NCBI GenBank assembly: GCA_902595845.1
Contig: CACJRN010000005.1
Location: 1 to 64,000, forward strand
DNA: 64,000 nucleotides
Source of the DNA: an uncultured Gammaproteobacteria bacterium
GTDB lineage: Bacteria; Pseudomonadota; Gammaproteobacteria; Steroidobacterales; UBA11654
Reading direction: 5' to 3'
The notes below the pieces were generated by a model. The model was not told the origin of the DNA. It did no database searches and saw nothing but the letters and a program-made list of their open reading frames with translations. The position numbers were made by a program, and so were the translations under genes. Positions 35,367-43,385 of this stretch are shown here, piece after piece; positions within the stretch are counted from its first letter, which is position 1, and every line of letters begins with the position of its first letter.

Positions 35367-36000
35367 TTATTTTTCCAAGTATTTATTAAGGCGTTCCCAG
35401 ATAATATTCTCAATTTGTTCATGCCCAGAGACATTGGGGTGTATCCCATCACTTTGCATCATGCCCTCATTAACCATAGTCTTTAAACTTCCTTGGATCA
35501 GGTCAAGGCCGTATTCTTTTGCTAAATCGGAAAAAAATATCTTCAAACCCTTTTGTATAAAGAGCTCCGTAATTGGGCGGTAGCTGAACACCAATTAGAA
35601 GAACAGTAATGCCATTGCTTTGTGCTGAGCTGATCATGTCTCTAAGGTTTTTCTTAATGGCTTTTAGTGAGGTGCCTCTTAATCCATCATTGCCACCAAG
35701 CTCTAATATTAAAATGTCAGGAGAGTATTTTTTTAGCAAACGAGGAAGTCGTGAAATGCCACCCGAGGTTGTATCTCCACTGACACCTGCGTTAATCACT
35801 CTATAAGAAGCCCCCATTTTATTGATTCTTGATTGAAGCAGCGATGGCCATGCTTCATCATAATTTACTCCTAGACCAGCACTAAGGCTGTCACCCAAAA
35901 TTAGAATATTCTTATCTTCTGGCTCATTTGCATTGGCTGTTGTCGCCATCATCGGTAAAATGACTAGCCATAATAAAAGGTTCCTAATGAATAAAGCCAT
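35367..36000 (-). pseudogene. tesA: tesA (acyl-CoA thioesterase I/lysophospholipase L1) with frameshift
   Basis: GDSL-type esterase in two frames. The first ORF from the ATG at 36000 has a signal peptide (IRNLLLWLVILPMMATTANA), the catalytic block ILGDSLSAGLG, NAGVSGDTTSGG and LELGGNDGLRG, then leaves frame after GFEDIF. The second ORF (35367-35594) continues with SDLAKEYGLDLIQG and ends with the catalytic SDGIHPNVSGHEQ. A run of seven A (35531-35537, T on the coding strand) is the break; removing one base restores a normal protein of about 210 residues. It may be a sequencing error, a real loss, or rescued by slippage. The neighbour ybbA is divergent, as in E. coli. Confidence 0.8.
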
Positions 36001-36658
36001 ATTAGAAGTTTCCAATGTTACAAAAAAAGTTACCAGCCCTGAGGGTGAACTAACCATTGTAAATGATATCAGTCTTTCCTTAGAGGAGGGCGTTTTTGCA
36101 TCCATTTTGGGACCATCTGGATCTGGGAAGACCACACTCCTTGCAATCATGGCAGGCCTTGATCTGCCAAGCAGTGGCTCCGTTAAACTTCTTGATAAAG
36201 AAATCACAAGCTTAAATGAAGATAAGAGGGCACAGATTAGAAGCAAGGATGTCGGTTTTGTTTTTCAATCTTTTCATTTGCTGCCTCGATTATCAGCCCT
36301 AGATAATGTCATGATGCCACTCGAGATACTCGGCGCGAAAGATGCAAAGCAGAGAGCGCTAAAAGCTTTGGATGAAGTGGGTTTATCCAAAAGAACAGGG
36401 CATGTTCCTCATCAATTATCTGGCGGAGAAAAGCAACGCGTCGCAATTGCGAGGGCTATGGTTAAAGCGCCCAGCATATTATTTGCGGATGAGCCTACTG
36501 GAAATTTGGATCAATCAAGCACGGATAATATTCTTGAACTATTGCTGAGAATCAATCAACAAACAAAGACGACCCTGGTTGTCGTAACACATGATCAGCA
36601 GTTAGCAGCACGATCGGATATGGTCTTCGAGCTACAAGAAGGGAAATTAAAATGCTGA
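35987..36658 (+). CDS. ybbA: ABC transporter ATP-binding protein YbbA
   Basis: Nucleotide-binding partner of the YbbP permease; MacB/LolD-type cassette. From the ATG at 35987 (MNKAILEVSN, 223 residues) it has Walker A GPSGSGKTT near residue 44, the Q-loop VFQSFHLLPRLSALDNV, signature LSGGEKQRVAIARA, Walker B ILFADEPTG and the H-loop VVVTHDQ. The ORF-track start would run 67 nt into tesA; even the chosen start overlaps the tesA start by 14 nt. Gene pair and divergent tesA match E. coli. The exported substrate is unknown. Confidence 0.92.
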   Translation: MNKAILEVSNVTKKVTSPEGELTIVNDISLSLEEGVFASILGPSGSGKTTLLAIMAGLDLPSSGSVKLLDKEITSLNEDKRAQIRSKDVGFVFQSFHLLPRLSALDNVMMPLEILGAKDAKQRALKALDEVGLSKRTGHVPHQLSGGEKQRVAIARAMVKAPSILFADEPTGNLDQSSTDNILELLLRINQQTKTTLVVVTHDQQLAARSDMVFELQEGKLKC

Positions 36659-39120
36659 ATGGCATTCTCTTTGGACTAAAAAAGTTTTTTTCAGAAATAG
36701 GATCAGGAGACATGGTCATCCTATTTTCTTCACTGATTCTTTCTGTAACCGCAATATCAGGTGTGGGATTTTTAAGCGATCGCTTTCAACGCTCTATTCA
36801 GCAACAAGCCTCAATTGTGCTTGGTGCCGAGATGGTGTTTAGGTCTGGAGCACCAATCGAAGATAGGTACATTCAAACAGCAGAATTAAAGGAAATAAAG
36901 ACTGCAGAAACCACCTCATTCTTAACCATGGCACTGACGGATGAGGGCAATATACTTTCTTCAATCAAAGCAGTTTCAAGCACTTACCCTTTGGTAGGTA
37001 ACTTACAGGTTATCTCTCAAGGACAGAGCAGCATAAATCTTGATTTCAAACAACCAGCAGCCTCCACTGTTTGGGTAGAAGAAAAAATATTGGAGGCGCT
37101 GAATACAAAACCAGGCGAATTGATCACACTTGGCAACAAATCATTCAAAATAACCGGAACGCTCATTGATTTTCCCGATCGAAGCACTGGATTCTTATCT
37201 TTTTCTCCCACCATTATCGTCAATGAGGCTGACCTAGATGAAATGGGCGTTATACAAGCAGGCAGCAGAGTGGTTTATCGACAGCTTTATTCTGGAGAAT
37301 CGAGTGAGCTCGAATCTTTCTTAGAAGAGGTAGAAGGAGATTTGAACGAAGTTCGTGTACAAAAAGTTTCAGACATTGAGGGACAGCTTGGCAATTCAGT
37401 AAATGAATCATCTCAATTTGCAAATCTTGCAGCATTGTTCACGATCTTAATCACCTTGGTTTCTTCTATGATAGCTGCAAGACGATATGCCAAAAGACAT
37501 CTTTTGAATACAACGCTCATGAAAGTATTCGGCGCCTCAAAGAAATTCATATTGTGGTCACAAATCAGTCAACTAGCGATGCTGATTTTAATGGCAACAC
37601 TTATCGGCTGTACGTTGGGATATTCAGTGCAAGCACTTCTGGAAAGTATTTTGAGCCCAATCATAAACAGAGAACTGCCACCACCAACTGCAAAACCACT
37701 CTTATTGGGTTTTTTGACAGCCTGCTGCATCGTGATTGCAGCATGTGGGCCTTATTTAAGGGTTTTGGGATTGGTTGAGCCAATTCAACTTTTAAGAAAA
37801 GATGATACACAAGGTTCTAAATCAGAGGCATCCATTTATTTGTTTTCTTTCTTAATATTCAGCTTATTTCTTCTATTTCTCTTCAACGATCTAAGCTTAG
37901 TGGCAAGTATTCTCTTTGCACTTCTTGGCCTTGTAATTTTACTTGCAGGAATAGGCTACTTATTAATTTTCTCGACTAAACTATCATCCGTTTTCGGTGG
38001 TTATGGATGGTTAATGGGCCTTAGAAATCTTTCAAAAAGAGCTTCTGAGAATCTATTGCAAGTCATTGTATTTGGCGTCTCCCTGACATTTCTAATTGTT
38101 CTTGCAGAAACACGCTCTGATTTGGTGAATACTTGGCGTTCCAGCTTAGACCAAGACACGCCAAACTATTTCTTTTTCAATATTCAAGATTACCAGCTGA
38201 ATGATGTAAAAAGTTTTTTTGATAATGAGATGGAAGCAACACCTCAATTTACACCATTGATTCGAGGAAGACTGATTGGCGCTTCGTCAGCAGATGGCAC
38301 TCTCTTAGATGTCGGAGGGATGATGCAAAGAGAATCAAATCTCACTTGGTTCAATGAACTTCCAGAAAACAATTCAATTACAGAGGGTTCCTGGTGGGCA
38401 GATGAAGATGCGGACGGTTCTTTTATTTCTGTAGATACGCAAGCGGCAAAATCAATGGGGCTATCAATTGGCGATCAGCTTGAGTTCAATGTGGCCGGCG
38501 AAAATTTCACAGTTGAGGTTAAAAATCTCAGAGAGATTAAATGGGAAAGCTTCTCGCCAAACTTCTTTTTTGTGCTCTCACCTGCTATCGCAAGCGAGCT
38601 TCCTCAGTCATATATCACAAGCTTGAAGGTCGATAATAATTCAGAGGCAGTTGATATTTTTATAGAGCGCTTTCCAACAATCACAAGCGTAGATCTAGAA
38701 GCAGCGCTTGATCAGATTCGCGTGGTCTTAGACACGGCATCAACAGCTGTTCAGTATATTTTTCTGCTTTCTCTCTTGGCAGGAGTGCTGACCTTAATTG
38801 CTTCAATTTTTTCAACGGTAGAGGAGCGGAACAAAGAAAATGCTGTCATGAAAGCAATGGGAGCCAAACAAAGAGATATTCTTCAAATTGCATTGGCAGA
38901 ATTTGGAGCATTGGGCTTGGTTGCATCGATTACATCTCTTTTTGTCGCAATAGGGTTTTCTGCATATGTGTCTATACAGATTTTTGAAACAAGCTATACA
39001 CCCAATGCCACAATCATTGGATCAGGTTTAATAACAGGCTTTGTTCTCATCCTCCTTACAGGGATGTTTGTTGTTTATAGAGCCCTGTCTGTTCCAGCTG
39101 TTAAAACTCTGAGAAGTTAA
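36652..39120 (+). CDS. ybbP: FtsX-like ABC permease YbbP
   Basis: Large inner-membrane subunit of 822 residues. It has an N-terminal membrane helix followed by an extracytoplasmic domain (LGAEMVFRSGAPIEDRYIQ...), a central FtsX-type membrane unit (LAALFTILITLVSSMIAARRYAKRHLLNTTLMKVFGASKKFILW), a second extracytoplasmic domain and a C-terminal FtsX unit (LIASIFSTVEERNKENAVMKAMGAKQRDILQIALAEFGALG). This duplicated layout is that of YbbP/DevC-like permeases that do mechanical or lipid-related work instead of classical import. It overlaps ybbA by 7 nt. Confidence 0.9.
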   Translation: MLNGILFGLKKFFSEIGSGDMVILFSSLILSVTAISGVGFLSDRFQRSIQQQASIVLGAEMVFRSGAPIEDRYIQTAELKEIKTAETTSFLTMALTDEGNILSSIKAVSSTYPLVGNLQVISQGQSSINLDFKQPAASTVWVEEKILEALNTKPGELITLGNKSFKITGTLIDFPDRSTGFLSFSPTIIVNEADLDEMGVIQAGSRVVYRQLYSGESSELESFLEEVEGDLNEVRVQKVSDIEGQLGNSVNESSQFANLAALFTILITLVSSMIAARRYAKRHLLNTTLMKVFGASKKFILWSQISQLAMLILMATLIGCTLGYSVQALLESILSPIINRELPPPTAKPLLLGFLTACCIVIAACGPYLRVLGLVEPIQLLRKDDTQGSKSEASIYLFSFLIFSLFLLFLFNDLSLVASILFALLGLVILLAGIGYLLIFSTKLSSVFGGYGWLMGLRNLSKRASENLLQVIVFGVSLTFLIVLAETRSDLVNTWRSSLDQDTPNYFFFNIQDYQLNDVKSFFDNEMEATPQFTPLIRGRLIGASSADGTLLDVGGMMQRESNLTWFNELPENNSITEGSWWADEDADGSFISVDTQAAKSMGLSIGDQLEFNVAGENFTVEVKNLREIKWESFSPNFFFVLSPAIASELPQSYITSLKVDNNSEAVDIFIERFPTITSVDLEAALDQIRVVLDTASTAVQYIFLLSLLAGVLTLIASIFSTVEERNKENAVMKAMGAKQRDILQIALAEFGALGLVASITSLFVAIGFSAYVSIQIFETSYTPNATIIGSGLITGFVLILLTGMFVVYRALSVPAVKTLRS

Positions 39121-39123
39121 GCG

Positions 39124-39507
39124 CTAAATCAGAGCAAGACCCATTAAAATCAGACATACAATAGAGCCCAGCCATACCACTGTGCGGATGTATAAGATTC
39201 CGGCTGCGTAGACCAAGAGATAAAGGAACCTGAGAAAAACCCAAGTCATCGCATACATTGTGTTATCCACATTTGTAATGATTGAAAGGATTGCGAGCGT
39301 GAGAAATGCAGGCAAGCTTTCTTGCAGATTCGAAGACGCCCTAAGAATTCTAGCGGAGACCGAAGCTGGATCAATTGTTATCTCACTATCTCTATTCGAC
39401 AATAGGTAAGACATGCTTTTAAAATTGATTACCAATGCACCAGTCATTGGAATGATCCAAATTTGAAGCAGCGCCAATGTAAGCGCCATGACTATTATTG
39501 TGACCAT
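39124..39507 (-). CDS. MAPEG-family membrane protein
   Basis: A 127-residue, four-helix protein of the MAPEG family (membrane-associated proteins in eicosanoid and glutathione metabolism). The diagnostic segment is SARILRASSNLQESLPAFLTLAI (RAxxNxxE...), with later RFLYLLVYAAGILYIRTVVWLGS. Bacterial members are of uncertain substrate; some bind glutathione. The ATG has AGGAGAG 7 nt upstream. It is convergent with ybbP, 3 nt apart. Confidence 0.8.
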   Translation of the reverse strand: MVTIIVMALTLALLQIWIIPMTGALVINFKSMSYLLSNRDSEITIDPASVSARILRASSNLQESLPAFLTLAILSIITNVDNTMYAMTWVFLRFLYLLVYAAGILYIRTVVWLGSIVCLILMGLALI

Positions 39508-39573
39508 TTTTTACTCTCCTCTCTTATGTTCTGTTTGATAATTGCAGTTTTGAAATTTTTATATTTGGATCTC

Positions 39574-40380
39574 TTATGCCCCAGACCCAAGGACCTCAAG
39601 CATTCTGAATATAATTTCAACGGTGCGAATAAATAGTTCCATGGCTACTTCAATAGCATTTGCCCATGAGCCTTCATATTCATTTAAGCCAAGTGGAATT
39701 ATGAGACTGCCTTGATATGTAAGCAACAATGGAAACCAAACCATTCCATACCAGGCCATTATTTTTCTCACCTTCGGGCTAACATTCCATGGTGTGCCAA
39801 TGGCAATGCCCCAAAATAACAAGCTCTGTAAGTGATAGATCAGCAAGGGCAAGAAAAATAGCGGTAATAACAATCCCAGAATTTCCATATAGATGCTTCC
39901 TGATAATAATATGCCAGTAGAAACACTGAGGAATGAACCCATTATTGTCAGCACAAAGATTTTCAAAACATCGTTTTCATTGAGCTCTAAAATAAATAAG
40001 GAAAAAATTGGTGAAATCCAAAGCCCGGTTGCAAGCATAAGGCTGAATGGAATAAATGTTGGAAGTTGGTAGCCGGCAGCCCTTTCCCATGAGAGCGACA
40101 TCATGGTAAATATAATGAAAAGAAAAAACATGCCAAAGCAAAAACCATAAGCTTCATAAATTCTCTCATAACCTTCTGTGCCTTCATTATCTGAATCAAT
40201 GGGCACAAGATCTAACCGTCCTTTTTTGTCATAGGTTTCTTTAAACTCAATGAAAAAAAACATCTCACCTCTTTTGGCAGATATTCGACATCGCTGAATG
40301 AATGCGACAACGCTTGAAATCAAAAGCATCAAAATAAAGCCATAGAAAAATAAAACCTTAAAAGTAAAACTGGTTTCCAC
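39574..40380 (-). CDS. Multi-pass membrane protein of unknown function
   Basis: I do not recognise this 268-residue protein. It has about six hydrophobic segments: one at residues 7-28, then a charged stretch of about 50 residues (KETYDKKGRLDLVPIDSDNEG...) and five more from about residue 80 on. The last 35 residues form an amphipathic stretch near the membrane. No catalytic motif is visible. It begins with GTG overlapping the stop of the 2-hydroxyacid dehydrogenase (TAGTG), so it is translationally coupled to it; a shared role with that enzyme is possible but unproven. Confidence 0.6.
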   Translation of the reverse strand: METSFTFKVLFFYGFILMLLISSVVAFIQRCRISAKRGEMFFFIEFKETYDKKGRLDLVPIDSDNEGTEGYERIYEAYGFCFGMFFLFIIFTMMSLSWERAAGYQLPTFIPFSLMLATGLWISPIFSLFILELNENDVLKIFVLTIMGSFLSVSTGILLSGSIYMEILGLLLPLFFLPLLIYHLQSLLFWGIAIGTPWNVSPKVRKIMAWYGMVWFPLLLTYQGSLIIPLGLNEYEGSWANAIEVAMELFIRTVEIIFRMLEVLGSGA

Positions 40381-41354
40381 TAGAGCGCCCTTGGTTTTAC
40401 AACATTGATTGGTTTCCCTCTCTGAAATGCCTCAACATTATCAGCAATTCGATCAAGGGCCCTTTGTCTTGACTCTCTTGCAGCCCAAGCAATATGAGGT
40501 GTGATGATCAAGTTTTTATAATTTTTTTTCATCAAAGGATGATCTGAGTCAGGTGGTTCTTGATCAAGTACATCAATGGCTGCTCCCGCAATTGATTTGT
40601 TTTCAATGGCTTTGATGAGAGCCTGATCATTGACTAAGCCACCTCTTGCTGTGTTGATCAGAATTGCAGATGACTTCATTTTTTCAAATGCATCGTCATT
40701 AAAAATATCATCAGTCTCTTCTGTCAGCGGACAGTGAAGACTGACCACATCTGATTCACGAAGCAGTTCATCAAATCCTACTCTATGCAATGAAGCATCT
40801 GGCTTATCAGGATTAAAGCTTTCGCAAATCAAAGTTTCCATGCCCAGTATTGATGCAGCTTTGGCAACACCTTTGCCCAAGACACCAAAACCAACTATTC
40901 CCAGTTTTTTTCCTGAAAGCTCTTTAATGGGGTGTTCGAGCAGACTGAAGCCACTGCCTTCTTGCCATTCGCCGCTTTGAATCGAGTGCATATAATCAAA
41001 ATATGAATGTGAGAGTGAAAGAATGGAAAGCAAAACATGCTGGGTCACTGACTCAGTGCAATAGTCTCTTATATTGCAGATCGTGACACCAGCTTTCTCA
41101 GCGGAGTCTAGATCGATATTATTTGTTCCAGTCGCTGTAACGCAAATCAGTTTAAGTTTGTCAGCATAATCAAAAACCTTTGAATCAAATTCAATTTTAT
41201 TTGCAATGGCAACTTCGATGCCTTGAATGCGATCCAGTACCTCGGCTTCAGTGGAATAAGGGTATACCTTGATCTCGGGCAAAACGGCTCTAATGGATTC
41301 CAGGTCCAAATCTCCTGCATCCACAGTTTTGTAGTCTAAAAAAACAGCATGCAT
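40380..41354 (-). CDS. D-2-hydroxyacid dehydrogenase (glycerate dehydrogenase/HprA-like)
   Basis: NAD(P)-dependent reductase of a 2-oxoacid, probably hydroxypyruvate or glyoxylate to glycerate or glycolate. The 324-residue protein has the Rossmann motif GKKLGIVGFGVLGKGVA near residue 148, catalytic arginine in INTARGGLVND, glutamate in DVLDQEPP and histidine in ITPHIAWA. The segment TQHVLLSILSLSHSYFDYMHSIQSGEW resembles the HprA group. The exact substrate cannot be read from sequence. It is divergent from the SLC13 transporter. Confidence 0.85.
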   Translation of the reverse strand: MHAVFLDYKTVDAGDLDLESIRAVLPEIKVYPYSTEAEVLDRIQGIEVAIANKIEFDSKVFDYADKLKLICVTATGTNNIDLDSAEKAGVTICNIRDYCTESVTQHVLLSILSLSHSYFDYMHSIQSGEWQEGSGFSLLEHPIKELSGKKLGIVGFGVLGKGVAKAASILGMETLICESFNPDKPDASLHRVGFDELLRESDVVSLHCPLTEETDDIFNDDAFEKMKSSAILINTARGGLVNDQALIKAIENKSIAGAAIDVLDQEPPDSDHPLMKKNYKNLIITPHIAWAARESRQRALDRIADNVEAFQRGKPINVVKPRAL

Positions 41355-41394
41355 GTATAATTTCTAGAACATAAGATTAATTAATACAAGCTTA

Positions 41395-43215
41395 ATGATG
41401 CCAGATTTACCTGAAACACATGCAATCTTTGTGATGATACTCACAGTTTTTGGAATCTATTTGTTTTCAAGAGATTGGATTTCTATTGAGTCTTCTAGCC
41501 TCACGATTCTGGCAATTTTGGTGGCATCATTTTATTTGTTCCCCTATTCATTTAACGGGAATCAGATTAATCCAATAGAATTATTTTTAACCAATTTTGG
41601 AAATGAAGCGCTCATTACAATTTGTCTATTGCTAGCAATCGGTAAAGCAATAGAGATCAATCGATCACTCGAACCACTCGTCGGTTTTCTCTCAAAATCT
41701 TGGGTTAATCATCCAAAAATCTCTCTTCTTGGCGTGCTTTTATTTGGGGCATTCTTTAGCGCATTTATCAATAACACACCAATCGTTGTGATGTTGATAC
41801 CTGCACTGATTGCTGTAAGTGAGAATGCAAAGATCAGCTCTTCAAGAGTTCTTATGCCAATGGGGATGGCTACGATCATCGGCGGCATGGCAACAACCAT
41901 TGGAACATCGACAAATTTGCTCGTTGTTGGAATAGCCAATGATATGGGACTAGAAGCCATCCAGTTGTTTGACTTTGTGATTCCTGCATTGATTGCTGGA
42001 TTTTTTGGAATTATATTTTTATGGCTTATCGCGCCAAACATGCTTCCAGATAGAACGCCGAGAGCTGAAAAAAAAGAAAATCGAGTTTTTGAGGCCTCTC
42101 TTTTTATCAATGAGGGAGGCTTTTCAGATGGCAAAACACTTGCAGAGATCCAGGAAAAGGCTGGAGATGGATTTAATATAGATAAGATCAAACGATCAGA
42201 GTCCCTGTTTGTGGCCAAGATTCCATCAGTAATTTTCGAGGCAGGAGACCGTATTTACATCAAAGACTCGCTTGAGAATCTTCAACACTATCAAGAGCTG
42301 CTTGATCTGAGTCTATTTGAGGATGAACAAAGTGATGATATAGGCCAAGAACAAGACGAAAATACACGCCTAGCAGAAGTGGTGATTACAGGCGGCTCTT
42401 TATTGGATCATATGTCAATGAATTCGCAACATTTTGCAACTCGATTCAATCTGATTCCATTGGGTGTTCACTCGGGCGCAACTGGAGCGAGGCTAACTGG
42501 AAATATCAGTTCAACAACTCTGAATCCTGGTGATGTTGTTTTGGTTCAAGGAACATCTGAGGCAATAGGTAACTTAAAAAGCAACAGCAACATGCTTGTG
42601 ATTGAGAAGGACACGCTTGATCTTGCAGCCAAGCGATCTTTTTTCCCGCTTTATATGATGCTGGGCGTCACTTTGATGGCAGCTACCAGTATCATGCCTA
42701 TTTCTGTGGCTGCCATGATCGGACTCTTGGTTATGTTACTCGTAGGTGCTTTGAGGTGGAGTGATGTTGGAAATTCAATGAACATTCCAGTCATCATGCT
42801 CATCGTTGCCAGTTTGAGCCTGGGTACTGCTCTTGAAATCACTGGCGGCTCTGATTTCATTGCAAATTGGTTTGTTTATTTTACTGCTTCCTTCCCGATG
42901 CCAGTTATTCTCAGTGTTTTGATGTTATTGATGGCGCTTTTGACCAACGTGGTTTCAAACAATGCTGCTGCAGTCTTGGGAACACCGGTTGCAATTAATA
43001 TTGCCATCCAATTGGGGGCTCCTATAGAGCCTTTTGTTCTCTCTGTTTTGTTCGGTGCAAACATGAGTTTTGTTACACCAATTGGATATAAAACCAATTT
43101 ACTGATCATGGGTGCAGGTGGCTATACATTCAATGATTTTGTAAAATTGGGTTTGCCGCTTGCCTTTATCATGTGGATTGTATTATCGATTACACTGCCG
43201 ATGTTATATTTTTAA
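41395..43215 (+). CDS. SLC13/DASS-type permease with two TrkA_C domains
   Basis: Inner-membrane anion transporter of the divalent anion:sodium group, 606 residues. Two membrane halves carry the paired helical-hairpin signatures INNTPIVVMLIPALIAVSENAKIS with TIIGGMATTIGTSTNLLVVGIANDMG, and SNNAAAVLGTPVAINIA with GANMSFVTPIGYKTNLLIMGAGGY. Between them (about residues 225-405) lie two RCK_C/TrkA_C-like soluble domains. Family members carry sulfate, dicarboxylates or related anions; which one here is not evident. The 170 nt after its stop contain the trp promoter and attenuator. Confidence 0.88.
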   Translation: MMPDLPETHAIFVMILTVFGIYLFSRDWISIESSSLTILAILVASFYLFPYSFNGNQINPIELFLTNFGNEALITICLLLAIGKAIEINRSLEPLVGFLSKSWVNHPKISLLGVLLFGAFFSAFINNTPIVVMLIPALIAVSENAKISSSRVLMPMGMATIIGGMATTIGTSTNLLVVGIANDMGLEAIQLFDFVIPALIAGFFGIIFLWLIAPNMLPDRTPRAEKKENRVFEASLFINEGGFSDGKTLAEIQEKAGDGFNIDKIKRSESLFVAKIPSVIFEAGDRIYIKDSLENLQHYQELLDLSLFEDEQSDDIGQEQDENTRLAEVVITGGSLLDHMSMNSQHFATRFNLIPLGVHSGATGARLTGNISSTTLNPGDVVLVQGTSEAIGNLKSNSNMLVIEKDTLDLAAKRSFFPLYMMLGVTLMAATSIMPISVAAMIGLLVMLLVGALRWSDVGNSMNIPVIMLIVASLSLGTALEITGGSDFIANWFVYFTASFPMPVILSVLMLLMALLTNVVSNNAAAVLGTPVAINIAIQLGAPIEPFVLSVLFGANMSFVTPIGYKTNLLIMGAGGYTFNDFVKLGLPLAFIMWIVLSITLPMLYF

Positions 43216-43225
43216 AATTGTCATC

Positions 43226-43254
43226 TTGACGATTGAACAATATAGAGACATACT
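43226..43254 (+). promoter_or_regulatory. Predicted trp operon promoter
   Basis: TTGACG (43226-43231, 5 of 6 to consensus) and CATACT (43249-43254, 4 of 6) are separated by exactly 17 nt. Transcription would start near 43260, only a few nucleotides before the leader-peptide ATG at 43265. No sequence like the E. coli Trp repressor operator was seen. Prediction from sequence. Confidence 0.6.
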
Positions 43255-43264
43255 TCTCACAGTT

Positions 43265-43312
43265 ATGAATACAAGGATTTCAAATAACAGTAACTGGTGG
43301 CGACTCTCTTAG
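43265..43312 (+). CDS. trpL: trp operon leader peptide
   Basis: A 15-codon ORF too short for the ORF track: MNTRISNNSNWWRLS followed by TAG. Codons 11 and 12 are tandem tryptophan (TGGTGG, 43295-43300). It lies between the predicted promoter and the terminator before trpE, the arrangement of classical ribosome-mediated attenuation: scarce Trp-tRNA stalls the ribosome at the two codons and changes RNA folding. No ribosome site is visible, and with the predicted start point the RNA would be nearly leaderless. Confidence 0.85.
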   Translation: MNTRISNNSNWWRLS

Positions 43313-43360
43313 GAGAGGGCGACCTGTCTCTATTTGAAATCAAGGTTTACCCATCTCCTA
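43276..43360 (+). promoter_or_regulatory. trp attenuator: alternative RNA pairings
   Basis: Two mutually exclusive pairings are readable. Pairing 1:2 is GATTTCAAATA (43276-43286) with TATTTGAAATC (43331-43341), 11 bp and perfect, enclosing the Trp codons; a local CTCTC/GAGAG stem (43304-43308 with 43313-43317) lies inside. Pairing 2:3, the antiterminator, is TAGGAGA (43310-43316) with TCTCCTA (43354-43360), 7 bp. The second sequesters the left side of the terminator stem. A ribosome stalled at the Trp codons would break the first pairing and favour the second. Confidence 0.75.
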
Positions 43361-43382
43361 TTTAGGTGATGGGTTTTTTTTT
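43349..43382 (+). terminator. trp attenuator terminator
   Basis: ACCCATC (43349-43355) pairs with GATGGGT (43368-43374), and CCT with AGG further in, followed by an uninterrupted T tract to 43382. This is a strong Rho-independent terminator 4 nt before the trpE ATG. The left arm overlaps the antiterminator sequence, so the two structures compete. The AGGTGATGGG of the right arm may also serve as the trpE ribosome site, which would couple trpE translation to this structure. Confidence 0.9.
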
Positions 43383-43385
43383 GAA

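Noticed and set aside
36001-36246. Upstream extension of the tesA ORF in the ORF track
   Set aside because: It is antisense to the Walker region of ybbA; the signal peptide and GDSL block start from the ATG at 36000.
39263-39271. Perfect DnaA box inside the MAPEG gene
   Set aside because: It is single, lies in coding sequence and is not in an AT-rich cluster, so chance is the simplest explanation.
41709-42218. 169-residue minus-strand ORF opposite the SLC13 transporter
   Set aside because: It is a shadow of a well-conserved transporter gene, with low-complexity composition and no recognisable motif.
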